The notes under the pieces are model-generated. The model saw only the letters and a program-made list of their open reading frames with translations. It was not told the DNA's origin and did no database searches. A stretch of DNA of 64,000 bases, from positions 894,501 to 958,500 of the forward strand of contig NZ_CP014545.1 in NCBI RefSeq assembly GCF_001586275.1. Reading direction: 5' to 3'. Of the stretch, positions 26,608-42,072 are shown piece after piece. This DNA comes from Sphingorhabdus sp. M41. Its GTDB lineage: Bacteria; Pseudomonadota; Alphaproteobacteria; Sphingomonadales; Sphingomonadaceae. Each line of letters starts with the position of its first letter. Within the stretch, counting starts at the first letter, position 1. The position numbers and the translations under genes are program-made.

Positions 26608-28845
26608 ATGTTCAAATCACAAGTTTCGCTATTCGCCTTACTGGCCGCGTCGATGACGCCGCTGGTGATGGCAAGCCCGGCGCAAGCCCAAAAAACGGTA
26701 GTCCAGGATCCACCGGGCGCAATGTCCAACAAGGACTGGTGGCCGCAAAGCCTCGATCTTGCAGCGCTTCGCCAGCATGAGGCGCAGTCCAATCCTTATG
26801 GTGCCGACTATGATTATGCGGCTGAATTCGCTACCCTCGATCTTGCTGCGGTCAAGGAGGATATCCGCAAGGTTCTGACCACGTCGCAGGACTGGTGGCC
26901 AGCCGATTATGGTCATTACGGACCTTTCTTCATCCGCATGGCCTGGCACAGCGCCGGTACCTATCGCGTCGGTGACGGACGCGGCGGCTCGGATGGCGGC
27001 GAACAGCGTTTTGAACCGCTCAACAGCTGGCCCGACAATGTCAGCCTCGACAAGGCCCGCCGTCTGGTCTGGCCAATCAAGCAGAAATATGGCCGGAAAT
27101 TGTCCTGGGGCGATCTGATGGTGCTGGCCGGCAATGTCTCGCTTGAAGATATGGGTTTCAAGACCATCGGTTTCGCCGGTGGCCGCGTTGATGCCTTCCA
27201 GCCGGATCTGGTCTTCTGGGGTCCGGAAGCCAAAATGCTGGCTGACAACCGTCGCGACGGCAAGGGCAATCTCAAAGGTTCGCTCGCAGCGACCCAAATG
27301 GGCCTGATCTACGTCAATCCGGAAGGACCGAACGGCAATCATGATCCGATCTCGGCTGCTGCCGATATCCGCCGTGCATTCGGTAATATGGCGATGAACG
27401 ATGAGGAAACGCTGGCACTGATTGCTGGTGGTCATACGTTCGGCAAGGCGCATGGCGCGCACAAGCCCGAAGAATGTATGGGTGCCGAGCCTTCTGCTGC
27501 CGGTATTGAAAGTCAGGGCATGGGCTGGGCCAATAAATGCGGCAAGGGCAATGCCGAGGATACGATTACCAGCGGTCTCGAAGGTGCCTGGTCGGCCAAT
27601 CCGATCGCCTTTACCAATCAGTATCTTGACAATCTGTTCGGTTTCGAATGGGTCAAGGCCAAGAGCCCGGCCGGTGCTACGCAGTGGATCCCGAGCGACC
27701 CGAATGCTGCAAACATGGTTCCTGACGCCCATATCCCGGGCAAGACCCATGCGCCGATCATGTTCACGACCGACATTGCGATCAAGGAAGATCCCGGTTT
27801 CCGCAAGATCGCCGAGCATTGGCACAAGAATCCCGATGAATTCGCGGCGGCCTTCGCTCGCGCCTGGTTCAAGCTGACCCATCGCGATCTCGGACCATCG
27901 GCTCGCTATGTTGGCGCCGACGCACCGAGCCAGAGCTTCATCTGGCAGGACCCGTTGCCCGCAGCGGACTATGCGATGATCAGCGATGCCGACGTTTCGC
28001 AGCTCAAGTCGAAAATTCTGGCTTCCGGCCTGTCGACTTCGGAACTGGTGCGCACCGCCTGGGCCTCGGCTTCGACCTTCCGTGGCAGCGATATGCGCGG
28101 CGGGGCCAATGGTGCGCGGCTGCGGCTCGAACCGCAACGCGGCTGGGCGGTCAACGACAAGGCGGAACTGACCAAGGTGCTCGGCAAGCTTGAAGCGGTC
28201 CAGAAGGACTTCAACAAGGGCGCCAAGGGCGGCAAGAAAGTGTCGCTGGCTGACCTGATCGTTCTGGGCGGCAATGCAGCGATCGAGCAGGCGGCAAGCA
28301 AGGCTGGCCACAAGGTCAGTCTGCCGTTCACACCCGGACGCGTCGATGCGACGCAGGAGCAGACCGATGCAGCGTCCTTTGCCTATCTCGAGCCCAAGGC
28401 GGACGGTTTCCGCAACTATTATGCCTCCGGTGCCGATCTGGCTCCAGCAGCGGCACTGGTTGACAAGGCCGACGCGCTCAACCTGACGGTACCGGAAATG
28501 ACGGTGCTGCTCGGCGGGTTGCGGACGCTGAATGCGAACGCGGGCAATTCGTCCAACGGCGTGTTCACGGATAAGCCGGGTCAGCTGAGCAATGACTTTT
28601 TCGTCAATCTGCTCGACATGAAGACCAAATGGGCGAAGTCGGAGAAGAACGCAGGATTGTACGAAGGCCATGACCGCGACACCGGCAAACTGGTCTGGAC
28701 TGCAACGCCGGTTGATCTGATTTTCGGATCCAATTCGGAACTGCGCGCCGTCTCGGAAGTTTACGCTTCTGATGATGCGGGCCAGAAATTTGCCGACGAC
28801 TTTGCGGCAGCCTGGACCAAGGTGATGAACGCCGACCGTTTCTAG
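26608..28845 (+). CDS. katG: Catalase-peroxidase with export signal
   Basis: 745 residues, two peroxidase-like domains. The N-terminal active domain has Arg110, Trp113 and His114 in [13 protein letters not shown], Tyr235 in [11 protein letters not shown] (part of the Met-Tyr-Trp crosslink) and the proximal His276 in [11 protein letters not shown]. The C-terminal half is the usual haem-free domain. It removes hydrogen peroxide. Unlike typical cytoplasmic KatG, residues 1-28 form a signal peptide ending SPAQAQ, so it is probably periplasmic, like KatP of pathogenic E. coli. AGGAG precedes the ATG. Single gene with its own terminator. Confidence 0.95.
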   Translation: MFKSQVSLFALLAASMTPLVMASPAQAQKTVVQDPPGAMSNKDWWPQSLDLAALRQHEAQSNPYGADYDYAAEFATLDLAAVKEDIRKVLTTSQDWWPADYGHYGPFFIRMAWHSAGTYRVGDGRGGSDGGEQRFEPLNSWPDNVSLDKARRLVWPIKQKYGRKLSWGDLMVLAGNVSLEDMGFKTIGFAGGRVDAFQPDLVFWGPEAKMLADNRRDGKGNLKGSLAATQMGLIYVNPEGPNGNHDPISAAADIRRAFGNMAMNDEETLALIAGGHTFGKAHGAHKPEECMGAEPSAAGIESQGMGWANKCGKGNAEDTITSGLEGAWSANPIAFTNQYLDNLFGFEWVKAKSPAGATQWIPSDPNAANMVPDAHIPGKTHAPIMFTTDIAIKEDPGFRKIAEHWHKNPDEFAAAFARAWFKLTHRDLGPSARYVGADAPSQSFIWQDPLPAADYAMISDADVSQLKSKILASGLSTSELVRTAWASASTFRGSDMRGGANGARLRLEPQRGWAVNDKAELTKVLGKLEAVQKDFNKGAKGGKKVSLADLIVLGGNAAIEQAASKAGHKVSLPFTPGRVDATQEQTDAASFAYLEPKADGFRNYYASGADLAPAAALVDKADALNLTVPEMTVLLGGLRTLNANAGNSSNGVFTDKPGQLSNDFFVNLLDMKTKWAKSEKNAGLYEGHDRDTGKLVWTATPVDLIFGSNSELRAVSEVYASDDAGQKFADDFAAAWTKVMNADRF

Positions 28846-28863
28846 GTTACGTTTGAATGTTAG

Positions 28864-28906
28864 AAAGCCCGGTAGCCGCAATCCGCAGCCGCCGGGCTTT
28901 TCTTTT
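28864..28906 (+). terminator. Intrinsic terminator of katG
   Basis: AAAGCCCGG (28864-28872) pairs with CCGGGCTTT (28892-28900), followed by a T-rich tail. It starts 19 bases after the katG stop. Confidence 0.85.
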
Positions 28907-28915
28907 GCGTGATCA

Positions 28916-28945
28916 TGCTTCGACAGGCTCAGCACGAACGGAGAG
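28916..28945 (+). repeat. Half copy of palindromic intergenic repeat
   Basis: TGCTTCGACAGGCTCAGCAC followed by GAACGGAGAG is the right arm of the palindrome present in full at 29138-29204 and 29398-29467. Similarity to the third copy continues for about 50 more bases (GTG-GGATCT-TGAAAT-ACG), so a longer unit was copied. Confidence 0.75.
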
Positions 28946-29039
28946 GTCGTAATCGTCCTTGTGCGGATCTAATTGAAATCACGATTTTCCCTTAATTACT
29001 GCGACTAGTCTCTCGAGAGTTTCCTGATTGGGCAGAACA

Positions 29040-29204
29040 CGCGCGAAGGCGCGAAGCCGCGAAGGAACAAATTGGTGCACCACCCTTTGTGTCTTCGCGC
29101 CTTCGCGCGAGGAATGTAGATCCGCGTCCCTCTCTCCCGTTCGTCCTGAGCTTGTCGAAGGACGAGTGCGCGCAACCGTGCTTCGACAGGCTCAGCACGA
29201 ACGG
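29040..29204. repeat. Composite palindromic repeat, copy 1
   Basis: It begins with a perfect 17-bp inverted repeat CGCGCGAAGGCGCGAAG (29040-29056) with its complement at 29093-29109. A second imperfect palindrome follows, with CGTTCGTCCTGAGCTTGTCG in its left arm (from about 29139) and CTTCGACAGGCTCAGCAC in its right (to 29204). The same order recurs 261 bases downstream. Open frames through it are by-products of the repeat. Confidence 0.8.
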
Positions 29205-29300
29205 AGAGTGTGGTGCCATCCTTATTTGGATCCATGGATATTATGCTTGTTTCATAAACATTGGGCCATTCCGCCGAGAGCGATCCCATCCTCCGAAACG

Positions 29301-29467
29301 CGCGCGAAGGCGCGAAGCCGCGAAGGGAAAAGGATGCGCGTCACGCTTTGCGTCTTCGCGCCTTCGCGCGACAAATTCTCATCCACCTGCCGCTCCCCCG
29401 TTCGTCCTGAGCCTGTCGAAGGACGGGTGCGCGCCATCATGCTTCGACAAGCTCAACACGAACGGAG
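29301..29467. repeat. Composite palindromic repeat, copy 2
   Basis: The same two palindromes in the same order as copy 1: CGCGCGAAGGCGCGAAG at 29301-29317 with its complement at 29354-29370, then the CGTTCGTCCTGAGC-type palindrome at about 29398-29467. Spacings within the unit are nearly identical to copy 1, so the whole unit was duplicated. The 900-base gap 28846-29763 therefore holds a terminator, these repeats and little else. Confidence 0.8.
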
Positions 29468-29570
29468 AGTTTGGCATCGTCCTCGTGTGGATCTCACTGA
29501 AATTACGGTCTCCCCTGAATATTTCGCCTTTCCTACACCGTGCCGGATCGCTTATTCTCGCAACCGTTAG

Positions 29571-29581
29571 GCTCTTTGACA
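29571..29581 (+). other. BoxA-like sequence resembling an rRNA operon leader
   Basis: GCTCTTTGACA is the boxA-type antitermination motif usually found before 16S rRNA in alphaproteobacteria. No rRNA follows; the stretch 29582-29763 contains no recognisable gene and runs into the end of the convergent hydratase gene. It may be a relic or chance. Confidence 0.25.
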
Positions 29582-29763
29582 TTCTGGATATAATCGAAAC
29601 GGCATTGCTAGACCGCCAGCAACCGGACCGGATTTTGCGTCAGGTCGAAAGGTCACACTCGGCGCAAGGCCGGCGAAGAGAAAACGGCAAGAATTTGCGC
29701 CTTCGGGGCAAAGGTCACAGAAAATAAAACGATACGCTGCTGTAAGGTTCGCAAGGGCGGTGC

Positions 29764-30591
29764 CTAGATCGTCGCCTGAGCGCTCATGATCTCTTTGCCG
29801 TCATGGCTGATCACGGCGAGCGTGATATTGTCGCCCTCCTGCCTGCCGACAAGATATATTGCGGCATTGGCAAAGGCAGGCGCTTGGCCCCGAAACGAAA
29901 AGCTGGAGAGCTGATTTGCACCCAGTTCGCTTGCTGCGAGGTCTAGCAACAATGTCGCCATCAGCGGGCCGTGCACGACAAGGCCGGGATAGCCTTCTTC
30001 CTGCATCGCATAGGGCTTGTCATAATGGATGCGGTGGCTGTTGAAGGTCAGCGCCGAATAGCGGAACAGCAAGGGCTCGGACGGGATGATTGTCTGCTGC
30101 CAGTCCCAGCCCTGAAGTTCCGGGGCGACGCTGTCGGTCTGACTCGCCGGTGAGGCAGTGGCGGCCGGTTCGCGATAGACGATATTCTGTCGTTCCCTGA
30201 TGGCAACCCGTTCACCCACGCGCATTTCATGATCGACGGCAACAAATACCAGATCGCCGGACTTGCCCGACTTTTCCTCGATCGAGGCGACGGTCGACAC
30301 GCGCGCCACTGTATCACCGAGCTGCAGCGGATGGTCAAAAGAAACGCTGCTCGACGCCCACATGCGGCGGGGCAGGGGGATGGGTGGCAGGAAGCCGCCT
30401 TTTGCCGGATGGCCGTCCTCTGCCAATTGCGCAGTCGGTGCATCGGGCAGGCAGAGGCACCAGTGCAGCCCCTGCGGAATGTCGTCGGTGACCGGCCGGT
30501 CGATGGTCGCGCAAAAGCGTTGCAGCAGACCCGGCGTAATCACATCATGGCGTGTCTCGCTCTTGCCGATCCAGTCTGCCCAGTCGGCCAT
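29764..30591 (-). CDS. MaoC/HTD2-like (FAS1-like dehydratase) acyl-CoA hydratase
   Basis: 275 residues with two hotdog-type halves, resembling mesaconyl-C4-CoA hydratase and HTD2-like dehydratases. Features are an N-terminal hotdog with HWCLCLPD and MWASSSVSFDHPLQLGD, and a second with FRYSALTFNSHRIHYDKPYA, whose NSHRIHYD segment matches the MaoC catalytic motif, then GLVVHGPLMATLLLDL. These enzymes hydrate enoyl-CoAs. The ATG at 30591 overlaps the dehydrogenase stop by one base, with GAGGAG six bases before; the TTG at 30594 is rejected. It works downstream of the adjacent acyl-CoA dehydrogenase. Confidence 0.82.
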   Translation of the reverse strand: MADWADWIGKSETRHDVITPGLLQRFCATIDRPVTDDIPQGLHWCLCLPDAPTAQLAEDGHPAKGGFLPPIPLPRRMWASSSVSFDHPLQLGDTVARVSTVASIEEKSGKSGDLVFVAVDHEMRVGERVAIRERQNIVYREPAATASPASQTDSVAPELQGWDWQQTIIPSEPLLFRYSALTFNSHRIHYDKPYAMQEEGYPGLVVHGPLMATLLLDLAASELGANQLSSFSFRGQAPAFANAAIYLVGRQEGDNITLAVISHDGKEIMSAQATI

Positions 30592-31739
30592 CAATAGCTC
30601 CTCGGCAGGCCCAGCACATGTTCGGCGACATAGGAGAGGATCATATTGGTGCTGATCGGGGCGACCTGATAGAGGCGGGTTTCGCGGAATTTGCGCTCGA
30701 CATCATATTCGGCGGCAAAGCCGAAGCCGCCATGGGTCTGGACACAGGCTTCTCCCGCTGCCCAGCTGGCTTCGGCGGCGAGCATCTTGGCCATATTGGC
30801 TTCCTCGCCGCAATTTTCACCCGCTTCATATTTGCGCAGGCCTTCGTGGACCAGCAGTTCGGCCGCGCGCATCTGCGCATAGGCGCGGGCAATCGGGAAC
30901 TGGACGCCCTGATTCTGGCCGATCGGCCGGTCGAACAGGACTCGCTCCTTGGCATAGGCTGTTGCCTTTTCGATGAACCATTTGGCGTCACCGATACATT
31001 CCGCCGCGATCAGCAGCCGCTCGGCATTCATGCCGGAGAGAATATAGCGAAAGCCATTACCTTCCTCGCCGATCAGATTGGCGGCGGGCACGCGCATATT
31101 GTCGAAGAACAATTCGGTGGTGCTGTGGTTCATCATCGTCTCGATCGGCCGGATGGTCAGCCCGTTGCCCAATGCCGCGTTCATGTCGACGAGGAAGACC
31201 GACAGGCCATCGGTCCGCTTGCTCACCTGATCGCGTGGTGTGGTGCGGGCGAGCAACAGCATCAGATCGCTATGCTCGGCGCGGCTGGTCCATAATTTCT
31301 GGCCATTGATGACATAGTCATCGCCGTCTCGCTTGGCGAAAGTCTTGAGCGCCAGAGTATCGGTGCCGCTGGTCGGCTCGGTCACGCCAAAGGCCTGCAA
31401 GCGCAATTCGCCGGTGGCGATCTTCGGCAGATACTGGCTTTTCTGCTCGTCCGACCCGTGGCGGAGCATCGTGCCCATGATATACATTTGCGCGTGGACG
31501 GCGCCGCCATTGCAGCCCTGCGCCTGAATTTCCTCGAGGATTGCCGCTGCCGCAGAAATCGGCAATCCGGCGCCGCCAAATTCTTCGGGGATCAGTGCCG
31601 CAAGATATCCCGCCTCGCCGAGCGCAGCGACAAAGTCGCTCGGATATTCGCGTGCCTTGTCACGAGCGCGCCAATATTCGCCGGGAAATTTCTGGCAAAG
31701 CTTGGCAACCTCTTCGCGTATATCGCTGTAATCCTGCAT
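30591..31739 (-). CDS. Acyl-CoA dehydrogenase
   Basis: 382 residues. AFGVTEPTSGTDTLALKTFAKRDGDDYVINGQKLWTSRAEHSD is the flavin/substrate signature. ACVQTHGGFGFAAEYDVERKFRETRLYQVAPISTNMILSYVAEHVLGLPRSY gives the C-terminal end, where GFAAEYDVER matches the G-F-x-x-E-Y region of isovaleryl/glutaryl-type enzymes. AAGGACAGG precedes the ATG. It is the first gene of a two-gene operon with a MaoC-like hydratase. It lies 188 bases upstream (on the minus strand, downstream of ligI), so it is probably separate from the lig genes. Confidence 0.88.
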   Translation of the reverse strand: MQDYSDIREEVAKLCQKFPGEYWRARDKAREYPSDFVAALGEAGYLAALIPEEFGGAGLPISAAAAILEEIQAQGCNGGAVHAQMYIMGTMLRHGSDEQKSQYLPKIATGELRLQAFGVTEPTSGTDTLALKTFAKRDGDDYVINGQKLWTSRAEHSDLMLLLARTTPRDQVSKRTDGLSVFLVDMNAALGNGLTIRPIETMMNHSTTELFFDNMRVPAANLIGEEGNGFRYILSGMNAERLLIAAECIGDAKWFIEKATAYAKERVLFDRPIGQNQGVQFPIARAYAQMRAAELLVHEGLRKYEAGENCGEEANMAKMLAAEASWAAGEACVQTHGGFGFAAEYDVERKFRETRLYQVAPISTNMILSYVAEHVLGLPRSY

Positions 31740-31927
31740 AAATTCCTGTCCTTCAATCTTCTGCGGCTGACCAGCTGTGCTGCTTTTCCGGCAGTGACGG
31801 TAAAAGACACATTACCTGCACAGCGCCCGTTCGGCGGTCATCTTCAGATTGATTGAAACGAACTTGGCCGGAAGATCAACTGCCAATCACGCGATGACCG
31901 GTCCGGCGACAGTTGTGAGGCTGCTCG

Positions 31928-33871
<1,944 letters not shown>

Positions 33872-33879
<8 letters not shown>

Positions 33880-34546
33880 ATTTCAGGCCTTCTTTCTCCA
33901 GCCGCTCGCGCATATTATACATATCGAGGCCGAGGATGCCGCTTTCCAGCTTCTGCCTTTTGTCTTCTTCATTGGCTTCCCGCTCCTGTGCTTTCTTCAG
34001 TACTTCGGCGGCCCTTTCGCGCTGAACGACACAGACGCCGTCATCGTCGGCGACGATCACATCGCCCGGATTGACCAGCGCACCGGCGCAAACGACCGGA
34101 ACGTTGACCGATCCCAAAGTATTCTTGACCGTGCCCTGAGCGAATACCGCCTTCGACCAGACCGGGAAATTCATTTCGGTAAGATCGCGGACATCCCGGA
34201 CACCGGCATTGATGATCAGCCCACGACCGCCGCGCGCTTGTGCTGATGTCGCAAGCAGATCACCGAAATAGCCATCTTCGCAGGGACTGGTCGGTTCCAG
34301 AACTAAAATATCGCCTTCCTGCATCTGCTCGATCGCGACATGGACCATCCAGTTATCGCCGGGTGCGGCGGATATGGTGACGGCATTGCCGGCGACGCGC
34401 GCACCGGCATAGATTGGCGTCATGTGCGAGGCCATAAGGCCGGTTCGACCCTGCGCTTCGTGGACTGTCGCCACGCCGCATTTGCCAAGGGCATCGACCA
34501 GTTTCAGATCGGTCCGTTCAATATTCTGGACTACGATATTTGCCAT
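33872..34546 (-). CDS. ligK: 4-Carboxy-4-hydroxy-2-oxoadipate aldolase
   Basis: 224 residues of the RraA-like class II aldolase group (ProA/LigK/GalC). [13 protein letters not shown] starts the protein, [23 protein letters not shown] and the [19 protein letters not shown] segment carry the pyruvate- and metal-binding residues (the RD pair). It splits the pathway end product into pyruvate and oxaloacetate and can decarboxylate oxaloacetate. GGAGG precedes the ATG at 34546; a TTG at 34564 is rejected. It is the first gene of the operon and diverges from the LysR regulator. Confidence 0.95.
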
Positions 34547-34591
34547 TTTCAAATCCTCCAACAATCATATCAATGTCGCAGGCAAGGCACG

Positions 34592-34601
34592 ATTGCGCAA
34601 T
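34592..34601. promoter_or_regulatory. Candidate LysR operator between ligK and its regulator
   Basis: ATTGCGCAAT is a perfect 10-bp palindrome in the 99-base divergent gap 34547-34645. Divergent LysR genes normally bind such dyads (T-N11-A class) in the shared promoter region. The assignment rests on position. Confidence 0.4.
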
Positions 34602-34645
34602 TTGGAACTTGGGCAGGGCTATAAGATTGTGCTAATCCTTGTTTC

Positions 34646-35791
34646 ATGGAAATTTGGGACCTCAACTTGCGCCATTTGTACGCAGCCATGGAAATCTGCG
34701 AAAAAGGCAGCATAAGCGCTGCGGCAGATGCGGTAAATCTTACCCAGCCGGCGATAACCCAGGGGTTGGTGAAGCTCGAGACATTATTGGGACAGCCGCT
34801 TTTCGAACGTCATCCGGATGGCATGACCCCAACCGCCGCCGCGGTCATATTTGCCCCGAGGATCGAGGCTGCTTTGGCCAATATCGGTTCTACTCGTGTG
34901 ACCATGGCGCAATTGCGTGCTTTTCTGTCAGTCGCAGAGCACGGTAGCTATCCAACCGCCAGCGCCATGTCAGGGCTGGCGCAACCGTCCCTGCACCGTT
35001 CGGTCGCCAATCTTGCCATTGCCCTGAAGCGCAAATTGCTGGAACGACGCGGCAAGGGCATGGCGCTGACCACGCAAGGGCGTGCGCTGGCCCGCTCCTT
35101 CCGTTTGGCTCGTGCGGAACTCGCGGCCGGATTGTCTGAACTGGAGGCGCTCAAGGGTCGGGAAACGGGCGTGATATCAATCGGCGCCATGCCCCTGTGC
35201 AGAGCCCGTCTATTGCCCAAGGCAGTGGCACAATTTCATTCAGCTTATCCCGAAAGCGAAATCCGGATCGTCGAGGGCAGCCACGCCGAACTGATCGAAC
35301 CGCTGCGCGACGGCGAACTGGATCTGTTGATCGGAGCGCTGCGCGATCCATCTCCCGGCGATGATGTGCAGCAACAGTCGCTTTTCGAAGATCATCCGGT
35401 GATCATCGGTCGGCACGATCATCCGCTGAAGAACCAGCGGAGCGATCTGGAAAAACTCGCCAGTTATCCCTGGATCATTGCCGCGCCCGGTACGCCGCTG
35501 AGAATGCGCTGGGAGCAGATGTTCGAATCTGCGGGCGTAGCTTGCCCGGGTGTCCCGATAGAATGCGGTTCGGTCATCACCATTCGCCAGATATTGCTCG
35601 AAAGCGATTTCCTGACCCTGCTTTCGCCCGATCAGGTTGCTGTCGAGCTGGAGGCTGGGTGGCTGTCGGCAATCGGCGAGCCGCCGGAAGGCCTGCACCG
35701 GACCATTGGCACAACGACGCGTGCTGGCTGGATGCCAACCGTGATGCAGCGGGACTTCATGGCCATGCTTGAGGAAGCCTCGAATAACTGA
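34646..35791 (+). CDS. LysR-type regulator with two tandem N-terminal HTH domains
   Basis: 381 residues, about 80 longer than normal LysR proteins. Residues 6-66 form one LysR helix-turn-helix (SISAAADAVNLTQPAITQGL, then PLFERHPDGMTPT). Residues 87-146 form a second (SYPTASAMSGLAQPSLHRSV, then LLERRGKGMALTTQG). The effector-binding domain occupies about 173-375. It lies between the two lig operons, diverging from ligKUI and facing the same way as the ligJABC operon, so it is probably their regulator, in the role of LigR. The double DNA-binding domain is clear in the sequence; its consequence is unknown. Confidence 0.88.
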   Translation: MEIWDLNLRHLYAAMEICEKGSISAAADAVNLTQPAITQGLVKLETLLGQPLFERHPDGMTPTAAAVIFAPRIEAALANIGSTRVTMAQLRAFLSVAEHGSYPTASAMSGLAQPSLHRSVANLAIALKRKLLERRGKGMALTTQGRALARSFRLARAELAAGLSELEALKGRETGVISIGAMPLCRARLLPKAVAQFHSAYPESEIRIVEGSHAELIEPLRDGELDLLIGALRDPSPGDDVQQQSLFEDHPVIIGRHDHPLKNQRSDLEKLASYPWIIAAPGTPLRMRWEQMFESAGVACPGVPIECGSVITIRQILLESDFLTLLSPDQVAVELEAGWLSAIGEPPEGLHRTIGTTTRAGWMPTVMQRDFMAMLEEASNN

Positions 35792-35862
35792 ATTCGCTTT
35801 AGCTTATAGCTGGACTTGCTTTCCAATTAGCAGATTCTGTGGCTTCCGGATAGCAAGAAGCC

Positions 35863-36645
35863 ATGATTCAACCTGTCTCTCTTATCGGTTTCGGCGAAGC
35901 GGGATCAACCTTTGCCAAGGCGGGCGGCTGGGGTGATCGTGCGCGGGTTTATGATATCAAGGACAAACAGCCGGAATATGCAACAGCTGGCGTGACCGGA
36001 TGTGCCGAGTTGCCACAGGCCTTGAAGAATTCACCTGCGATAATCAGTCTGGTGACCGCTGGCCAGGCGCGGGCTGTTGCAGAAATGGCTGCAAGAAGCA
36101 TCGCGCCGGGTGCATTTTATTTTGATATGAATTCGGTGGCACCCGATACCAAGCGCACCGCTGCGGATCTTATCGGCGATGCCAATGGACGCTATGTTGA
36201 TGTCGCCGTCATGGCACCGGTCCACCCCGCCGAACTGTCCGTACCGCTGCTGCTTTCGGGCGTCGATGCAGCCAAAGGCGCTGCTGTTCTGGCAGATATC
36301 GGTTTTGACAATATTCGCGTTGTGGATGGAGAGGTCGGCAAGGCATCATCGATCAAGATGATCCGTTCGATCATGGTAAAAGGTATCGAGGCACTGACGG
36401 CAGAAATGATGCTCGCTGCTCATGAAGCTGGGGTCGCCGATGACGTTCTGCAATCGCTCGGCCCGGAATGGGCTGGAAAGGCGGCGTATAATATCGAGCG
36501 CATGACAACTCATGGACTACGCCGGGCCGAAGAGATGGAAGAAGCTGCCTTGACCCTTGATGCTCTGGGGATCGAGCCGCTGATGACAAGAGCCACGATA
36601 TCCCGCCAGCGGGAAATGGCGAAGAAGGAAGGATTGGCAGCATGA
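35863..36645 (+). CDS. NAD(P)-dependent dehydrogenase, DUF1932 / 6-phosphogluconate dehydrogenase-like
   Basis: 260 residues of the beta-hydroxyacid dehydrogenase superfamily. The N-terminal Rossmann motif is IGFGEAGSTFA, followed by FDMNSVAPDTKR and DVAVMAPVHP. KASSIKMIRSIMVKGIEALTAEM contains the catalytic-lysine region, and the C-terminus is a DUF1932 helical domain. It is the first gene of the operon; its stop overlaps the ligJ start as ATGA, so it is translated with the pathway. It may oxidise or reduce a hydroxy-keto dicarboxylate side product, but no such role is established that I can name. Confidence 0.8.
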   Translation: MIQPVSLIGFGEAGSTFAKAGGWGDRARVYDIKDKQPEYATAGVTGCAELPQALKNSPAIISLVTAGQARAVAEMAARSIAPGAFYFDMNSVAPDTKRTAADLIGDANGRYVDVAVMAPVHPAELSVPLLLSGVDAAKGAAVLADIGFDNIRVVDGEVGKASSIKMIRSIMVKGIEALTAEMMLAAHEAGVADDVLQSLGPEWAGKAAYNIERMTTHGLRRAEEMEEAALTLDALGIEPLMTRATISRQREMAKKEGLAA

Positions 36646-37660
36646 GCCTGATTATCGATTGTCATGGTCATTATACCACGGCGCCGGCCGCGCATAATGA
36701 ATGGCGGGAGGCCCAGAAGGCGGCTTTTGCGTCGGGCGATGCAGTCGGGCCTTATCCCGAAATTTCGGAGGACCAGATCCGCGAAACGCTCGAGGCAAAC
36801 CAGATCAAGCTGCTGAAAGAGCGCGGTGCCGACATGACGATATTTTCGCCTCGCGCATCGGCGATGGCGCCGCATATCGGCGATGAAAGCGTGGCGAGAA
36901 AATGGGCGCAGGTGAATAATGACCTGATCAAGCGCTGCGCCGATCTTTATCCCGAGACGTTCGTGCCCGTCTGCATGCTGCCGCAAAGCCCGAAGGCGGA
37001 TATGCAGGGCAGTATCGAGGAACTGGAGCGCTGCGTCGACATGGGTTTTGTCGGCTGCAATCTCAATCCCGATCCCGGTGGCGGCAAGTTTGAACATCCG
37101 CCGCTGACCGACGAATATTGGTATCCCTTCTACGAGAAGATGGTCGAACTGGACGTGCCGGCGATGATCCATGTTTCGGGCAGCTGCAATCCTGCCATGC
37201 ACGCCACCGGCGCTTATTATATTGCCGCAGACACGATTGCCTTCATGCAATTCATCCAGGGTGATCTGTTCAGAGATTTTCCGGATCTGCGATTCATCAT
37301 TCCGCACGGCGGCGGCGCGGTGCCCTATCATTGGGGGCGTTATCGCGGCCTGGCCGACATGCTCAAGCAGCCCGATCTGTCCGGCCATGTGATGAACAAT
37401 GTCTATTTCGACACCTGCGTCTACCATCAGCCGGGCGTCACTTTGCTGGCCGATGTGATCGACAACAAGAATATATTGTTCGGCAGCGAAATGGTCGGCG
37501 CCGTTCGCGGTATCGATCCGCAAACAGGCCAATATTTCGACGACACCAAACGCTATGTCGATGCGCTCGATATTTCTGATGCGGAGCGTCATGCGATTTT
37601 TGAGGGCAATGCACGGCGGGTCTACCCCCGGATGGACGCCCAATTGAAGGAGAGAGGATT

Positions 37661-37664
<4 letters not shown>
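36642..37664 (+). CDS. ligJ: 4-Oxalomesaconate hydratase
   Basis: 340 residues of the amidohydrolase/decarboxylase-like family to which LigJ belongs. DCHGHYTTAPAAHNEWREAQ gives metal-binding Asp6, His8 and His10. Further pieces are GFVGCNLNPDPGGGKFEHPPLTD, MIHVSGSCNPAMHATGAYY, FIIPHGGGAVPYHWGRYRGL and ILFGSEMVGAVRGIDP. It adds water to 4-oxalomesaconate, giving the substrate for LigK. Start and stop overlap its neighbours (ATGA before, GTGA after), placing it firmly in the operon DUF1932-ligJ-ligA-ligB-ligC-pobA. Confidence 0.95.
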
Positions 37665-38957
<1,293 letters not shown>

Positions 38958-38975
38958 TTCGACGGAGAATATATC

Positions 38976-42071
<3,096 letters not shown>

Positions 42072-42072
<1 letters not shown>

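Noticed and set aside
26638-28935. 765-residue open frame antisense to katG
   Set aside because: Shadow of a strongly biased gene; katG is certain on the other strand.
29028-29727. Two long open frames across the repeat block
   Set aside because: They run through palindromic repeats on both strands and encode repeat translations; not genes.
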